NCBI GenBank assembly: GCA_030035585.1
Contig: CM057472.1
Location: 95,167,601 to 95,231,600 of the forward strand
Direction of reading: 5' to 3'
DNA from: Dugong dugon
Lineage: Eukaryota > Chordata > Mammalia > Sirenia > Dugongidae
DNA length: 64,000 bases
Below are positions 10,261 through 22,800 of this stretch, piece after piece. Every line of letters starts with the position of its first letter. The stretch's first letter is position 1. The notes under the pieces are model-generated. The model was given only the letters and a program-made list of their open reading frames with translations. It searched no databases and was not told the origin of the DNA. The translations under genes and the position numbers were made by a program.

Positions 10261-12140
10261 TCTCCTCTTACCTCTAGGCAATCCCTGTGTGGAAGGCTTC
10301 ATGGTGCTCATTCTCAAGCAAATTTCCCCACCAACCAACAAGCCTTTTCCTCTGGACCAGCTTCATCCTGCATGTACCTTCTTCCAAGCTTCTCAGCCAC
10401 ACAATGGGTTGCTTCTGCAGATTAGCTGTACAGCTTCTAACCTTTACACTTATTCGTCTATCTATCTGTCAATCTATTTATTTTGTTTTATGTTTTGCCT
10501 CTGGCAGGCTGGGTGTGCCTGTGGCAAACAAGTCCTTTCCAATGAGATGTGAATCGTCTCAGCCTGGGAGAGGGAGACGAGCTCTTTGAAGTTCTTCCTT
10601 TCTTGAAATAAATTTTGCCTTAGTATAAAAAATAATTTTATTATAATAGAGATGTCTCACAAGGAACAAGATGCCTGTACCATAGGTAATTCCTTGCAAA
10701 GAAGTATTGCTCAATAATAGACAGCTATTTATTCTAGAACACAAGGCAGAGTAAGGTTGAGTGACTTTTAAATGAAGGAATGTTGTAGAGCAGATCAAAC
10801 TCTAGATAAGGAGTTTGGGGAAGGTCATTGTTGAGGTCCTCTGAATACTGAGATTTTATTCCTTGTTTGGTAGAAAAGCAAGTAATTGGGAAAACATTTA
10901 TGGCCTGTCTTCATAAACATTCCATTTCCTTATGCACCATGTCATTATGTACTGTTGTGATCCTCCTTCCTTCTAGCAATATTCTAAAGGCTGTATCAGT
11001 TATATAATGCAGTTAAGGTATCTGTACTGAATTGGGATGCAAGTAATTCCTACTTTTAAATTTCAGGCTTAATCACTGTATAATGCATGGCTGCTTGATG
11101 GAGAACTACTAGAGTTTAATATGAACATCTTAAAGTCAACATTTCAGTTTCCCCTCATTGACTCATTTCCCTAACAAATCCTACACATCCCCTAATGTTT
11201 ATCAGACAATAAATCAGTGTTGTGGCTCATTTAGCAGTCATATTGGAAGGGATTTATTATCTCTGAAGTTTCAGAATCTGGGCCAAATACTTATTCAAAT
11301 TTGTATATTCAATCCCCCCTCCACCCCCCCACAAAAAAAAAAATCCAAATCGGTCTTAAAAATAAATGTGATCTGAAACAAACTAATAGCACCACAAACT
11401 CTCTGGGGACAAAATGTGATATAGCTGGTTAAAATCACCAACAGAGAAAGTGAGAAAACACTCCTCAAGGCCACATAACCTTTCTCTCCCTTGAATCCAG
11501 AGGATGCATTCCTTTCCAGCAACATAAATCTATCTCCTTTGGTCAAAGGTTGATTTAATCTCCAGAGCCCAGAGGAAATTGTGTTGTATTTTGAAATATG
11601 GAGAGTTCTGCAAACTCCAAATAGAAATTTACACACCAGAACTGGCCAATGGTCTATCCAATCAAGGATCCTGCTTCCTACTGTGTCTAATGATGAATGT
11701 TTTAGGAGAAAGCCATAAACTCACCATGATGCCCCTAATTGAGAAATATAGTACTACCAAGGAAATTTCTTCTTAACTCTGGTAGCTGGTTAGTTAATTC
11801 TATGGAGCCTGAGACCTGATAACTATTTATCTCTGTACTACTGTTACTGAGAAAGTTTTATTTTTTCCAAGGAACATACTATTAAATTTCTCATAAGCAT
11901 CTAATCCTTAACTGAATCTTACTAAACTCTTCTGATTAACAGACTCAATGGCAATGGGTTAAGGTTTTTTACAGAGTGAACAAGTAATCACATTCCACCT
12001 CATAAATTTGCTTAAAAACTTTCAACCGGATGTACATAAAAAAGTGATACCTCTTACATTGTTGGTTTCTTAACATAACACTCCTAAAAAAAAAGGTAAC
12101 CCACCTGAAACCATCATGTAAAATTATCTGTAATTAGGAA
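10261..12140. other. Unassigned non-coding stretch
   Basis: No repeat family or exon recognised. The frame at 10175-10552 begins inside the SINE above and has no family resemblance. A C-rich/A-rich run lies at 11316-11345. Confidence 0.5.
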
Positions 12141-12337
12141 TCACTCATTGTCATCGAGTCAATTTTGACACATAGCAACCCTATAGGACAAAGTAGAACT
12201 TCCCCATACGGTTTCCAAGGCTGTAATCTTTACAGAAGCAGACTGTCACAGCTTTCTCTCAAGGAGCAGCTGGTGGGTTCGAACCAATGACCTTTCTGTT
12301 AGCAGCCAAGTTCTCAACCACTGTGCAACCAGGGATC
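12141..12337 (-). mobile_element. AfroSINE, long form
   Basis: The complement of the tail (cattgtcatcgagtcaattt) is followed by ccctataggacaaagtag. The long-form segment ggctgtaatctttacagaag is present. The inverted B-box is gggttcgaacc, near consensus, and the head ends at gtgcaaccagggatc. Confidence 0.9.
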
Positions 12338-13140
12338 TTCCCGTAATTAGGAATAGAATGCATTATTTGGTTATTAAGATACAAGGACAGAAAGTCCAAC
12401 TCATGACTTACGTATGTTTCAAACACACTCTGTATTATTTGCTTAATCCTTTCAGGAACTCTATATTTCTCTACTAGGAGAAAATTGCCACTGAGCTAGA
12501 CTACATTAAAATGATGTATGTTTAACAATGTCCTTGCTTGGAAACTACTAACAACATGTTAACAGTTTTCCAGGACACCATGGACAGTGTATTTTATTTT
12601 TTTGACAACATGACTGCAAACCACTTTATGCAACTCTGTGTAACATTGTTAAACTGTTGGTGGAAAGACTGTAAGTAAACAATTTATGTCATCTAAGAAC
12701 TCAGCGCATTGTCATCACCTATTAGAATGTTGAGCAATGTAGGCAAGGTCAAAATCTTGTATTAGGGCTCCGTGCTTCTATGAGTTGACTGCTCTGCAGA
12801 TTGGAGAGCAGGCATTTATATTTGTTGGCAGACTAATTAAGGGGATTGATACTCCAAAAGAGTTCTCTTTTCATTTTTTAAACTTGTGTTTATTCATAGC
12901 TCTGCTAGAGTTAGTGGTGAGAAGGGCTAGGAGAAACACTAATTTCCCAATGAATCGCAGATTCTTTTTGCAAAGGCAGCATAAAGTAACACCTATTTTG
13001 CATGAGAAGCCATAAATTGTTCAAATACTCCATGTTGTTTCTCTAAATGAAAACACATCAATGATCAAATATTTTCTTCATTAATATCAACATCATGACT
13101 AAAAACAAACATCAAACCCTACCCCACCCCACCAAAAAAA
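12338..13140. other. Unassigned non-coding stretch
   Basis: Nothing recognised. The 76-residue frame at 12785-13015 has no family resemblance. Confidence 0.5.
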
Positions 13141-13340
13141 AACAGTCGCTGTCAAGTTGTCTGTAACTCATGGTGACTCCATGTGTATCAGAGTAGAACT
13201 GCACTCCACAAGGATTTCAATAGGTGATTTTTCAGAAGTACATCACCAGGCTTTTCTTCTCAGTTTCCTTTGAGTGGATTTGAACTACCAACTTTTCGGT
13301 TAGCAGCCAAGCACATTAACCATTTGCAAGACCAAGGAAA
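13141..13340 (-). mobile_element. AfroSINE, second type
   Basis: Contains gagtagaactgcactccac and the second-type body gatttttcagaagtacatca. The inverted B-box is decayed (ggatttgaactaccaac). A second SINE in the same orientation follows 30 bases later. Confidence 0.88.
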
Positions 13341-13370
13341 TCTTAATATGAGTAAAAAACAAAAGAAAAT

Positions 13371-13520
13371 CCACTGCCATCCAGTTGATTCCGACCCATA
13401 ACGACCCTGTTGAACATAGTAGAACTGCCTCATAGGGTTTCCAAGGAGCAGCTGGTAGATTCGAACTGCCAACCTTTTGGATAGCAGCTGAACTCTTAAG
13501 CACTGTACCACCAGGGCTCC
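13371..13520 (-). mobile_element. AfroSINE, short (deleted) form
   Basis: Reads ccactgccatccagttgatt, then cctcatagggtttccaagga directly into gcagctggtagattcgaact, so the 45-base segment is missing. The head ends with taccaccagggctcc. Confidence 0.92.
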
Positions 13521-13559
13521 AATATTATTAAAGTGGGGTATATTTAAACATCATAGAAT

Positions 13560-13712
13560 GGGAATCAAGAGCACAGGACTTCCAAACAAATGTACTGGTT
13601 TTGGCTGAGACAATCATTACAATGTGATATCAGGCAAGTTATCTATCTTCTAAGAACCTAAGTCATAGGGATGCTATGTGAGTATTAAATGTTTTAACAT
13701 ACCTTTATATAT
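13560..13712 (+). repeat. MIR-like SINE relic
   Basis: Follows the MIR order: caagagcacaggacttcc, the core ggcaagttatctatcttc, then a decayed catagggatgctatgtgagt and attaaatg. Confidence 0.5.
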
Positions 13713-13904
13713 AATTGTTCTTCTTATTACTACTACTAGCATTTTTCTCATTTATAAATTATATGTTTAAAATGAATAAGTAAATTATACTTGCAGAATT
13801 TGTTCTACCTTTTAAACCAGTTAATTTTGAGAATCAGCACAAGCAATGCTAGTTGTTTGAAAACAAAACAAATCAAATAAACATACAAGAAAATCTTGAT
13901 AATA

Positions 13905-14020
13905 ATGATAATATGCTGCACTTGTATAGCACATTTTATTGTTTTTCTCATATGAGTTCTCCAAGCACCTTATGGGGTGTGGGAGAATTATTATGATTAT
14001 AGTTTTATAAAAAGAGTATT
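13905..14020 (-). repeat. Possible MIR/L2 relic
   Basis: gcacttgtatagcacatttt then ctccaagcaccttatggggt and attattatgattatag resemble the minus-strand 3' part of MIR-family repeats. Weak match. Confidence 0.3.
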
Positions 14021-14264
14021 TTTTTTTTCTGTAGGAACAAAGATCCTTTGGAGAAATGACATAAACATTCTTTTGTCCTGTTTTAAGGCAGTGCTAGACT
14101 GATAAAATATCTTCCCATCTGGCCCCTGCTCTCAAGAATGGACATCACATTTCTACTTGAATAGTTTTGGACATATTTGATTCTCTAAATGTCATCATCA
14201 AATTGTTTTTAAGTAGACAACACATTTTCCAAGCCCAGAACGTGTATGTATAAGTACCCAAACC

Positions 14265-14446
14265 CAAACCAAACCCATTGCCATTGAGTCAATTCCGACT
14301 CATAGTGACCCCATAGGGTTTCCAAGGCTATAAATCTCTGTAGAAACTGGCTGCCACCTCTTTCTCCCACGAAGCCACTGGTGGTTTCAGACCGCCAACA
14401 TTTTGGTTACGAGTCAATCGCTTTAACCTCTACACCACCAGGGTTC
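14265..14446 (-). mobile_element. AfroSINE, long form with a local deletion
   Basis: aaacccattgccattgagtc leads to gtgaccccatagggtttcc, so the stretch tataggacagagtagaactg is absent here. The long-form segment (ggctataaatctctgtagaa) is retained. The head ends at accaccagggttc. Confidence 0.9.
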
Positions 14447-14849
14447 ACCCAGGTAGGGGTAAATAGGTGGACAAATTGTTTCTTTGCTCAAACTTATAGT
14501 TGCAGGCAAATTTGCTAGACAGCTTCTTTCTCATGTACCTGAACACAACCACAGAAATTCACAAACATAAAACTGACAGAGTGAAAACAAATTTGAAATG
14601 AAGCACAGAATACATGGGCATAAACAGCATGAGGACCCTTGGATGCATACTGGCACAGAGTCTGAAAGGTGGAGAATAGAATCTGGCCCATAATGAGTGC
14701 TTCGTGGTAATCATGCACAAACACATATACCACATAGATACCCATAATGTAAAGAGTAGAGAGTAATTTCTTGACTGGAGAGTAATTTGTAGAGAGTAAT
14801 TTTTTGATTGGTTCTTTTAACCATCTTTTAAATATTTATTTTTTCTAAA

Positions 14850-14874
14850 GGAGTCCCTGGGCTAAGCACACAAC
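14850..14874 (+). mobile_element. AfroSINE (outer), first 25 bases
   Basis: ggagtccctgggctaagcac is the tRNA-like head of a second-type AfroSINE. It is interrupted after taagcacacaac (14863-14874) by another SINE and resumes at 15082. Confidence 0.75.
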
Positions 14875-15080
14875 TGTTGTTGTTATTTTGTGCCATCGAG
14901 TTAATTTCAATTCATAGCGACCCTATAGGACAGAGTAGAACTGCCCCATAGGGTTTCCAAGTCTGAAATCTTTATGGAAGCTTATTGCCACATCTTTCTC
15001 CCGTGGAGCAGCTGATGGGTTCAAACTGCTGACCTTTCCATTAGCAGGTGAGTGCTTAACCACTGTACCACCAGAGCTCC
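14875..15080 (-). mobile_element. AfroSINE (inner), long form, inserted into another AfroSINE
   Basis: A complete minus-strand copy from the tail (tgttgttgttattttgtgcc) to the head (ccaccagagctcc). It is flanked by taagcacacaac (14863-14874) and taagcaccagac (15082-15093), a 12-base target duplication with two differences. The long-form segment is present. Confidence 0.9.
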
Positions 15081-15257
15081 TTAAGCACCAGACTACTAGC
15101 TGAAAGTTTGGTGGTTCAAACCCAACCAGAGTGCCTCGGAAGACAGGCCTGGCCATCTGCTTCCAAAAGGTCACAATATTGAAAACTCTGTGGAGCAGTT
15201 TTAAATTGCATGGCTTCACCATGAGTCACAATCAACTTGACAGCAACTAACAACAAC
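15081..15257 (+). mobile_element. AfroSINE (outer), remainder
   Basis: Continues the outer copy: gtggttcaaacccaaccag (B-box), gcctcggaagacaggcctgg, then tail caacttgacagcaactaaca, identical in type to the RTE 3' terminus. Confidence 0.9.
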
Positions 15258-15577
15258 ATTTTTACTAAAAACTTTTCATGCTCAATCATTGCAAATTTGA
15301 AAACAGAGAAATTTTAGAAGAAGAAAAATATGCATGATTCAGTCAAACCTCCAGACAACAATGCTACTTACATTTTTGCATTCCAATGCTATTTTTTTAT
15401 CTAGGAATTTTATTTGTTTTATAATATTTATGATAATGCAGTATGTAACTTTCATGATAATTTTTCCTAACATTATAGTATATGCATATTTATTTTACAA
15501 CAAAATTTCATGAGAAATATTATATTCTGTCCAGCTCCTAGACCTTGAGATGAGTGGTCACTTACCAGTTAGTTACC
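15258..15577. other. AT-rich unassigned spacer
   Basis: About 0.3 kb between two SINEs in which nothing was recognised. Confidence 0.5.
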
Positions 15578-15752
15578 CGTTGTCATGGAGTGGATTCTGA
15601 CTCATGGTGACCCCATGTGTGTCAGAGTAGAACTGTGCTCCAGTGGTTGGTTTTTTGGAAGTAGACCAACAGACTTTTTCTCTTGAGGAGCTTTTGGGTG
15701 AATTCGAACAGCCAACCTGAGAACTTCAGCTGTTTGTACTACCCAGGCACTC
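15578..15752 (-). mobile_element. AfroSINE, second type
   Basis: cgttgtcatggagtggattc, catgtgtgtcagagtagaac, ggaagtagaccaacagac. A deletion removes part of the B-box region: gaacagccaacctgagaact. The head ends at tacccaggcactc. Confidence 0.85.
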
Positions 15753-17305
15753 AAAAACACAATTGTACTTCCTGTGTTTCTATAAGAATTTAATCACAAA
15801 GTGAAAAAAGACAGCTATTTTAGATGCAAAATTGCAGTGTTAAAGCCTCCGTTTCTTTAGGAGCACATGCTTTATTGCTGGGTAAGCTGATACTCATTAG
15901 GAAACTGCATTTAAAATTATGAGTACCAAGTTTTAATAATAAACTGAGGTAGGCTTTATAATAACATTACTTTGCATGTATATCTAGAGCAACCCCCAAG
16001 GTCTTTGGAAATTCTGAATATAGAAACCATGTAATCCATTCCCTACCTAACATCTCTGGGGTGTGTCATGGGGGCCAACATACAGCAACAAGGTGTTGAG
16101 AGAAATTTAGAAATGTCTGAGCTAGCAAAAAAAATAGAATCTCCAATTAATAACCCATCCAGATGTTTCAGTGAGGTTAACTATTCCAAGATCTGCAAGA
16201 GGCAGCATGCCAAGATCGAGAGCTGTCTCAGCAATCAGATAAACACATGTGTTTGCATGTGATAGTAGCTATTGACAGATGATCTGTGGGAGCCTCCTGG
16301 GAAACATGGTAACACAAGACTGTGCTCTTCTCTACTTTTTTCATGAGTCATTTCTGTTTGGTTGCTCAGACAGAGTTGCTTCCCTTGTCATATTGGTGTA
16401 CAGTGACAGTCTGGGTCCCTTTATTCCATGTTCTCAACAATTTTTCTAGTGTGTAATAGTTCCTGAAGGCTTAATTTAGAAAACTGAGACTCAAGATTAG
16501 CATAACAAAACTACGAACCACATGACCGGGGCTAAATACATCTGATTGCCAGTGTAATAAATAATATTAGGACCCAAAGACCAAGAATGATTTTCATTTA
16601 TTTTACTCTTTTCTTTTTCTTCATAATGAAATGGTTTGTTTATTGTTAAGGGTATCTTTATCCCCTGATCTTTTTGTAGCTATCAGGAGGAACAGGGTAA
16701 CTGTAAAAAGAGAAAAGGACAAAGAGTCTATAGGCACTGCTTCTAGCTGTAGCTCTCCCACTAACTAGCTAGGTGCTCTCTGACCTGTGTGTGGGTTTAC
16801 TTTTCTGTAATATTAAATGATCTCTAGTGGTCAATTTTCTCCTCTCTAATACAATAATATTTTTTTCCTTTGAAAGATCTTCCAGCTTTTCTGAAAGGAT
16901 CAGTCATAGTACTCAACATAATAACACCACAGGAGGAAAATCTATAATTCCTAGAATCCTTTTTGTTTGTTTTTGGTGCTTTGTGAGGTAGTTCTAGGAT
17001 CTTAGTACTTTAGCATGTTTGAAATATTGAATGTTTCTCTTATTGCTTTCCTTCTTTCTCCCACTCCTTTTCCCATGTAAGTTCAGCACAATGATATAAG
17101 AAAGGGGAAATTATTAAAATTTTCTATCATGAACTGTACTGCTAGGAACATCTCTTCTGACACTCCTGCATCTGGCTAACATTTATGCTTCTATCAGACT
17201 CGCAATGTCACAAAAAATAGACACCTTAGGTAAGATTTTTTAAAATATATATTTTTAAAGACATCAGAGAATGTCCAAGGAACCAAGTTGTTAGTGGACA
17301 AAATA
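15753..17305. other. Unassigned stretch with a MIR relic
   Basis: Apart from the MIR-like piece near 16.74-16.84 kb, nothing was recognised. The frame at 16068-16262 shows no domain resemblance. Confidence 0.5.
16735..16840 (+). repeat. MIR-like SINE relic
   Basis: tgtagctctcccactaacta, gctaggtgctctctgacc and ttacttttctgtaatatta follow the MIR core order (tgccactaactagctgtgtg type). Confidence 0.55.
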
Positions 17306-17473
17306 AACCTGCTGCCTTTGAGTTGATTCTAACTCATAGAGACCCTATAGAACACAGTAGAAGTGCCCTATAGGGTTTCTCTCCAAGGCTACAAATCTTT
17401 ACGAAAGCAGACTGCCATATCTTTGTCTTGTGGAATGGCTGGTGGGTTTGAACCACTGAGTCACCAGGGCTCC
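17306..17473 (-). mobile_element. AfroSINE, long form missing the B-box flank
   Basis: gcctttgagttgattctaac, gaccctatagaacacagtag and the long-form segment gctacaaatctttacgaaag. It then jumps from gggtttgaaccactgagtca directly to the head, deleting roughly 35 bases beside the B-box. Confidence 0.88.
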
Positions 17474-18934
17474 CATAAACCAAAGAACGCTTTTCTTAAA
17501 GTTGAGAAAATTTCAGGTCATGGGTTTAAATCTAAGCAGATATTTTGACAGTTTCATAGTTTTGGGGAGGATAAAAAAGAAATTTAGGCTCCACCAAGGC
17601 AGAGAGGCAGAGGTAAACACCAAAGAATTTTAGTATAGATTCTCAGAAGGCAACTTTCTAGAGTAAAAGAATCCAGAAAAGGATCAGACCTCACTGAGTC
17701 TGTAATCTGGCCTTGAATAATTTCAATTACAGATTGAATTAAGGTGATCTTTAAGAAGAAAATTACATCCTCTCTGGAAGAAGAATAGAGCATCTCAGAC
17801 TTCTACCATGTTTGATAAACTAATTACAGAATTAAAAATACGGTCACAGGCATGCTTAGAGGCAGAAAGAAATATGAAAAACAAACAAAAACAGATAATG
17901 GAAACAGACTTTAAAATAAAATAAAAACTATGTTCATGAAAATGAAACAGCATGAATTAGATTTCCTAGAGTACAGGAATCTATAAAAAACAAACAAACA
18001 AACAAAAACTCCAAAATGAAATTCAGTGTTAGACCTGAAAAGTAGAATAACTAAAACTAGGAATTTAAAATGGGCTAAGTAGCAAGTTAGAGCAAAAGAG
18101 AAGATAAGCGAACTAGAAGTTAGCTAAATAAAAACATCTGAACTGATAGGAAAACAAAAAAGATTTATAAATACAAAAAAGTGCTTACAGAGTCAAATGA
18201 GACAGGGTCAAAAGTTCTATTTTCCATGAATTTAAAGTTTATGAACCCAAAGCAGATATATATAATAAAAGCACACTGAGATACATCATACCAAAACTGC
18301 TAGAAGCAGTATCTTTAAAGGAACAAACAAAAAAAGACTGATAAATGTTTTTTATTAGGAATAAAGAAATCCAAGCAAAAGACGATGATTGACTGTATTA
18401 TAAAACAAAACCAAAAATTATATTCTGTCTACAAGAACACAGAATGTTTAACTGTTAAAGAAGGAAAAAGAAATGCCATATAAGCACCATCCAAAAGATT
18501 GCTTGTATGGTTATATTAATACCGCCAAAGTACCTCTAAGAGAGTATATATTACAAATGATCTTTTTTTTAAGTAGAAAATGGTCAATCCACTGGAAGAA
18601 TTGAACACTTCTAAATTTTTAGGCATCTAATAGCAAAGCCTTAAAAAAAGAAAAAAAAAAAACACCTAACAGAAATAAAGGGGAAATGGATATACCTGCA
18701 ATCATAGTGAAAGATTTAAAACACATCTCTTAGTTACTACTAGAACAAGCAGACAAAAAAAAAAAAGAAATTCTTCAAGGATATACATAGCAAACCAAGT
18801 TGACCTAATTGCAACAGCTACAACTCTGGATCCCCAAACTGCACAATACATATTTTTTCTTTTTAATTTACATGAAACACCAAAATTGAAAATACGTTGG
18901 GCTATAAATCAAGACTCAACAAATTTTGAAGGAC

Positions 18935-19405
18935 TGACCGTCTCGTTTGCCTAGCTTCAGTGGTCTTGGGTTTAAACGTAAATCAAAATTACAAGACACA
19001 ATAGGCTTTATCCAGCACCAAGTTTACTTAGTTCTGGGAAAAGATATAAGACATGTAATACAGCGTGATTGGCAACAGCACAGGAGGAATCTCAGACACA
19101 GCTTCCCAACTTTCAAATACGCACGTGAAATAAATGTGCATGGTGATGAGAGACTGAGTGTGTGTGAAGCACTTCCGTTCAGGGAAGTTCTCCTCCTTGG
19201 GGCTCCTTCAGCTTTCATAACACACGAATTACATACTGCCAGCTTGGCTATATAGCGAGATCTCATTGCCCACAGCAACTCAGTCTCATCAATTTCAGGT
19301 TATTAAATAAACAATTTCAGCAATAAGGTACAGGTGTTCAGTCAGAACATAGTGTTTATTGTGGGTCCAGTATAAGCCTACACATTTCTTGACTTATTAC
19401 TGTCA
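18935..19405 (+). mobile_element. Solo LTR with target-site duplication, nested in L1
   Basis: A 471-base block begins tgaccg and ends ctgtca (TG…CA). It is bounded by aaggac (18929-18934) and aaggat (19406-19411), a six-base duplication with one difference. L1 sequence matches up to the left copy and resumes at the right copy. A TATA-like ctatatag (19248-19255) and a polyadenylation signal aataaa (19306-19311) fit a plus-strand LTR. No internal region or second LTR is present, so recombination to a solo LTR is inferred. Family not identified; the frames at 18947-19255 and on the opposite strand are not retroviral genes. Confidence 0.8.
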
Positions 19406-21643
19406 AAGGATACTAGCAAGTGTCTTTCTCAAGTATTCTCAGCTGAGGCTACAAGAAAGAACACAGATCAGCTGTTAACTCATACATTCGAAACAGGAAA
19501 TAATTAGCATAAAGGTAATTAAAACATACTCATATATTTGGAAAATAAACAGTAAACATCTAATACACCATGAACCAAGGAAAAACTAGATGATTAAAAC
19601 CTACAAAAAAATTAATATCAGAACTAGTAGGATATAGGTAAATTTGTGTTTAGAAAAGGTGGGGAAATATTAGCAAATTAAACACAGTGAATATAGGAAG
19701 AAGGAAAAATAATGTATAAAACAAATAGACAATAGAAAGGATAAGTAAAGCCAAAGGCTATTTCTTTGAAAAGAATAATAAAATTGATAGCGTGAGTGAT
19801 CAATAAAAGGAGAATACAGAAATTATCAATATCTGAAATTAAAAATGGACATTACATCAGATTTTATTAACATTAAAAATATTGAGATGACATTATAAAC
19901 CTTTGTATGCTATATGTTTGGAAATCTAATATACATGAAACAGAAAAATTCTTTGGAACACAATAGCTAATAATATTTTTGAAAAAAATGAATCCTTAAT
20001 TAAATTTCTTCCCACAAAGAAAACTCCAGGCCCAGAGGATTCATCAATAAATTCTACAAAATGTTTAAGAAAAAGACAACATTAATATTACATAAACTTT
20101 TCCAGACAATGAAAAATGTGAAAACATTTCCCAACTTGTTTTGTAAAGTCAGTAAAACCTTGGTATCAAAACACCTAGTAAAAAGAAATCAATGTTTCAG
20201 GCCATTCTTTCTCATAAACACAGATGCACAAAATATTAGCAAATAAAACCCAGTAGGACATATAAAAAATAATACATAGTGATTGTATTTGCTTATTTCA
20301 GGAATACAAGGTTTGTTTAAAATTTCAAACTCGACCACTGGAGTTGACTATGTCAAGAGAAAAACAGAAAAATCACACCATCCTTATGACTATCTCAATA
20401 GATGCAACAAAGGCATTTGTTAAAATCCAATACCCATGCATAATTTGAAAAACAAAAAGCTTATTAACAAACTTGAAATAGAAGAAACCAATCTGATTTG
20501 ATAAAGAGTGTCTACAAAAACATACAGCTTACTTTATGTTAAATGTTGAAATATTGAAAACACTCCCTTTAAAATTAGAAACTAAACAATCACCTTCTGT
20601 ATAGCATAGTACTGCAGAACCCAGCTATTGCAATTTGGTGTGACAAAATTAAATATATAAAGATTGCAGAGGAAGCAACAAAACTATCATAATTTGTGAA
20701 GTACCCGATTGTGTATGTAGAAAAGTCAGTATAATTTTCAAAGAAAATTAATAGAAGTAATTTCTGAATTTAGCAAGGTTTTGGTCATGATAAAAAATTA
20801 GTTCTAACTCTATGTACTAGCAGCAAGAAATTAGAAAATTGAACTGAAAACCGGTTCAATAATTTCCCTTGACAAATTGACTCTGATATTTTTACAAAAA
20901 TTCAAAGATCCAGTCTAGCAAAGACAAAGTTGGAGAACATACAATATCAAATATCAAGAGTTAGAGTAACAGGAAGTAAGATAGTATGGTATTGACACAA
21001 GGATAGAAATAAACTAATGAATTGGAATAGAGAAATGAACAAATACGTATAGTGATGCTTGATTTGCAACAAAAATGCCACTTGACTGAAATGAGGAAAG
21101 GATGGTCTGCTCAATAAATGATGCTCAGACAACTGGATATATATATAAAACAACACCAATTCATGCCTTACACCATCCACAAGAGTCTATTGCAGATGAC
21201 CTTTAACTTTAATGCAAAAGTTAAAACAACAACAACAAATTCTAGAAGATAATCCAAGATAGGGCATCCATGACCTGTTATCAGGCAAATATTTCTTAAA
21301 CTGGGTACAAAAAGGACTAATAATCGGAAAAAGATTGGGAAATCTGATTCTATTAAAATAAAGAACTCTTGTTTATCAAAGGGCAACCTTAAGAGCGTCA
21401 AAAGACAAGCCACACGGTAAGAGAAAATATTTGTAATACACGTATCTGGAAAAGGACGTGTATCTCTAAAGATCTCCATAAAGTCATAAGGCAAAGATAA
21501 CTCAATTAAAAATGCCAAGGAAAGGATTGAACAGGCGCTGTACATATGATGATATCCAAATGGCTAATAGATACTTCAAAGTGTTCAACCTCATTAGCTA
21601 TTTGGCAAAAGAAAATTAAAAACCACAATAAAATTTTTTCACA

Positions 21644-21796
21644 TAAACCCATTGCTGTCAAATTGATTCTGACTCATAGTGACCCTATAGGACAGAGTAT
21701 AACTGTCTTGTAGGGTTTCCAAGGAGTGGCTGGTGGATTCAAACTGCTGACCTTTTGATCAGTAGCCAAGCTCTTAACCACTGTGCCACCAGGCCT
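21644..21796 (-). mobile_element. AfroSINE, short (deleted) form, nested in L1
   Basis: aaacccattgctgtcaaatt, ccctataggacagagtataa, tagggtttccaaggagtggc without the long-form segment, and head ctgtgccaccaggcc. L1 sequence continues on either side. Confidence 0.92.
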
Positions 21797-22705
21797 GCAA
21801 TGCATCCTCCTAAATGACGAAATACAAAATATATAGGGAACAAAACAAAAGAAACACCAATACAAATAATAAAAGATTTCAAAATACCAAGCTTGTTGAG
21901 GAACTCTCATGCAGTGTTGGTGGGAGTGTCAATTGGTACAACCATTTTGAAAAATTGTTTTGCACTTTTAAATTTAAATATATGCGTAGCTTATGACACA
22001 AGTACACTCCTATTTAAATATTCAACATAAATGCACACACATATGCACCAATGACTATGTACAAAAATGTGCAGAGCAACATTATTCAGAAAAGTCCAAA
22101 GTGTAAATAATGCAAATGTCCATCAAAAGTAGAATGGAAATATAATTTGTGATATATTGATCACATGTATGAATACTCCTAATGAATTAAAAAAGTAAAA
22201 ATTACATACATGCAATAATATACGCCAATTTCATGGACACAGTTTTGAGTACAGAAACCAGACATGAAAAAGTACATACTGTATGACTTATGTAAAAATG
22301 AAAACAGGCAAAACTAATCGCTGGCTATAGAAGTCAGAATAATGCTTATCTTTCTGGGAGCTAACGACTGACATAAGCATATAGCAGTTTTTCTGGAAGT
22401 TGGTAATGTTCTATTTCTCTGTTTGGGTAGTGGTTATAGAGGTGTGTTCATTTTTCAAAAATCGTCATGCTGCACTATGATTATTTATGCACCTTTCTCT
22501 CTATATATTTTTAAAATAAAATAAGAACAAATATCTTCTCTGGAGCAAAGAGATCATGCTGTTCAAAGTCAGCAAAGTTGTGCTCCATAAGCCTGAAGAG
22601 AAGTAGCATCAGGTAACCTAATCCAAAGAGACTAAATCAGAAAGTGAGAAATTAATCAAATTTTGTTTATTTAAGAATTCATGAATAAGCAGAGACTAAC
22701 AGTGA

Positions 22706-22800
22706 ACTGATATTGAAAGAGAGAAAATATATATATGTCGAAAGTAAACGTAAGAAAAAAAATATAAGAAATAAAATGAAGCCGTCCAACTAAGGGCAAA
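22706..22800. repeat. Left copy of a ~95-base direct repeat flanking RTE copy B
   Basis: Includes taagaaataaaatgaagccg and ccaactaagggcaaa. Its partner is 24234-24328. The two are clearly alignable but differ at many positions. It is probably an unusually long target-site duplication. Confidence 0.7.

Larger units (their letters stand above)
17590..22510 (+). mobile_element. Old L1 LINE (L1M-type), plus strand, interrupted
   Basis: ORF1-like sequence lies near 17.97-18.35 kb. ORF2 follows: the endonuclease-end block aatacgttgggctataaatc at 18.89 kb, the RT block around 20.02-20.45 kb (aaactccaggcccagaggat, translating to the PGPDGF-type motif; then the ASNILIPK/INAKI-like segment), and C-terminal blocks to 21.6 kb. 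The 3' part near 22.06-22.15 kb (agcaacattattcagaaaag, aaatgtccatcaaaagtaga) is typical of L1 3' regions. All frames are broken. A solo LTR (18935-19405) and an AfroSINE (21644-21796) are nested within. Boundaries are approximate. Confidence 0.75.

Noticed and set aside
10175-10589. Frames of 125 and 100 residues
   Set aside because: The longer one starts inside an AfroSINE, and both end in simple or unassigned sequence. No domain resemblance and no gene context.
21168-21545. Minus-strand 125-residue frame
   Set aside because: Antisense shadow of the plus-strand L1 ORF2 C-terminal region.
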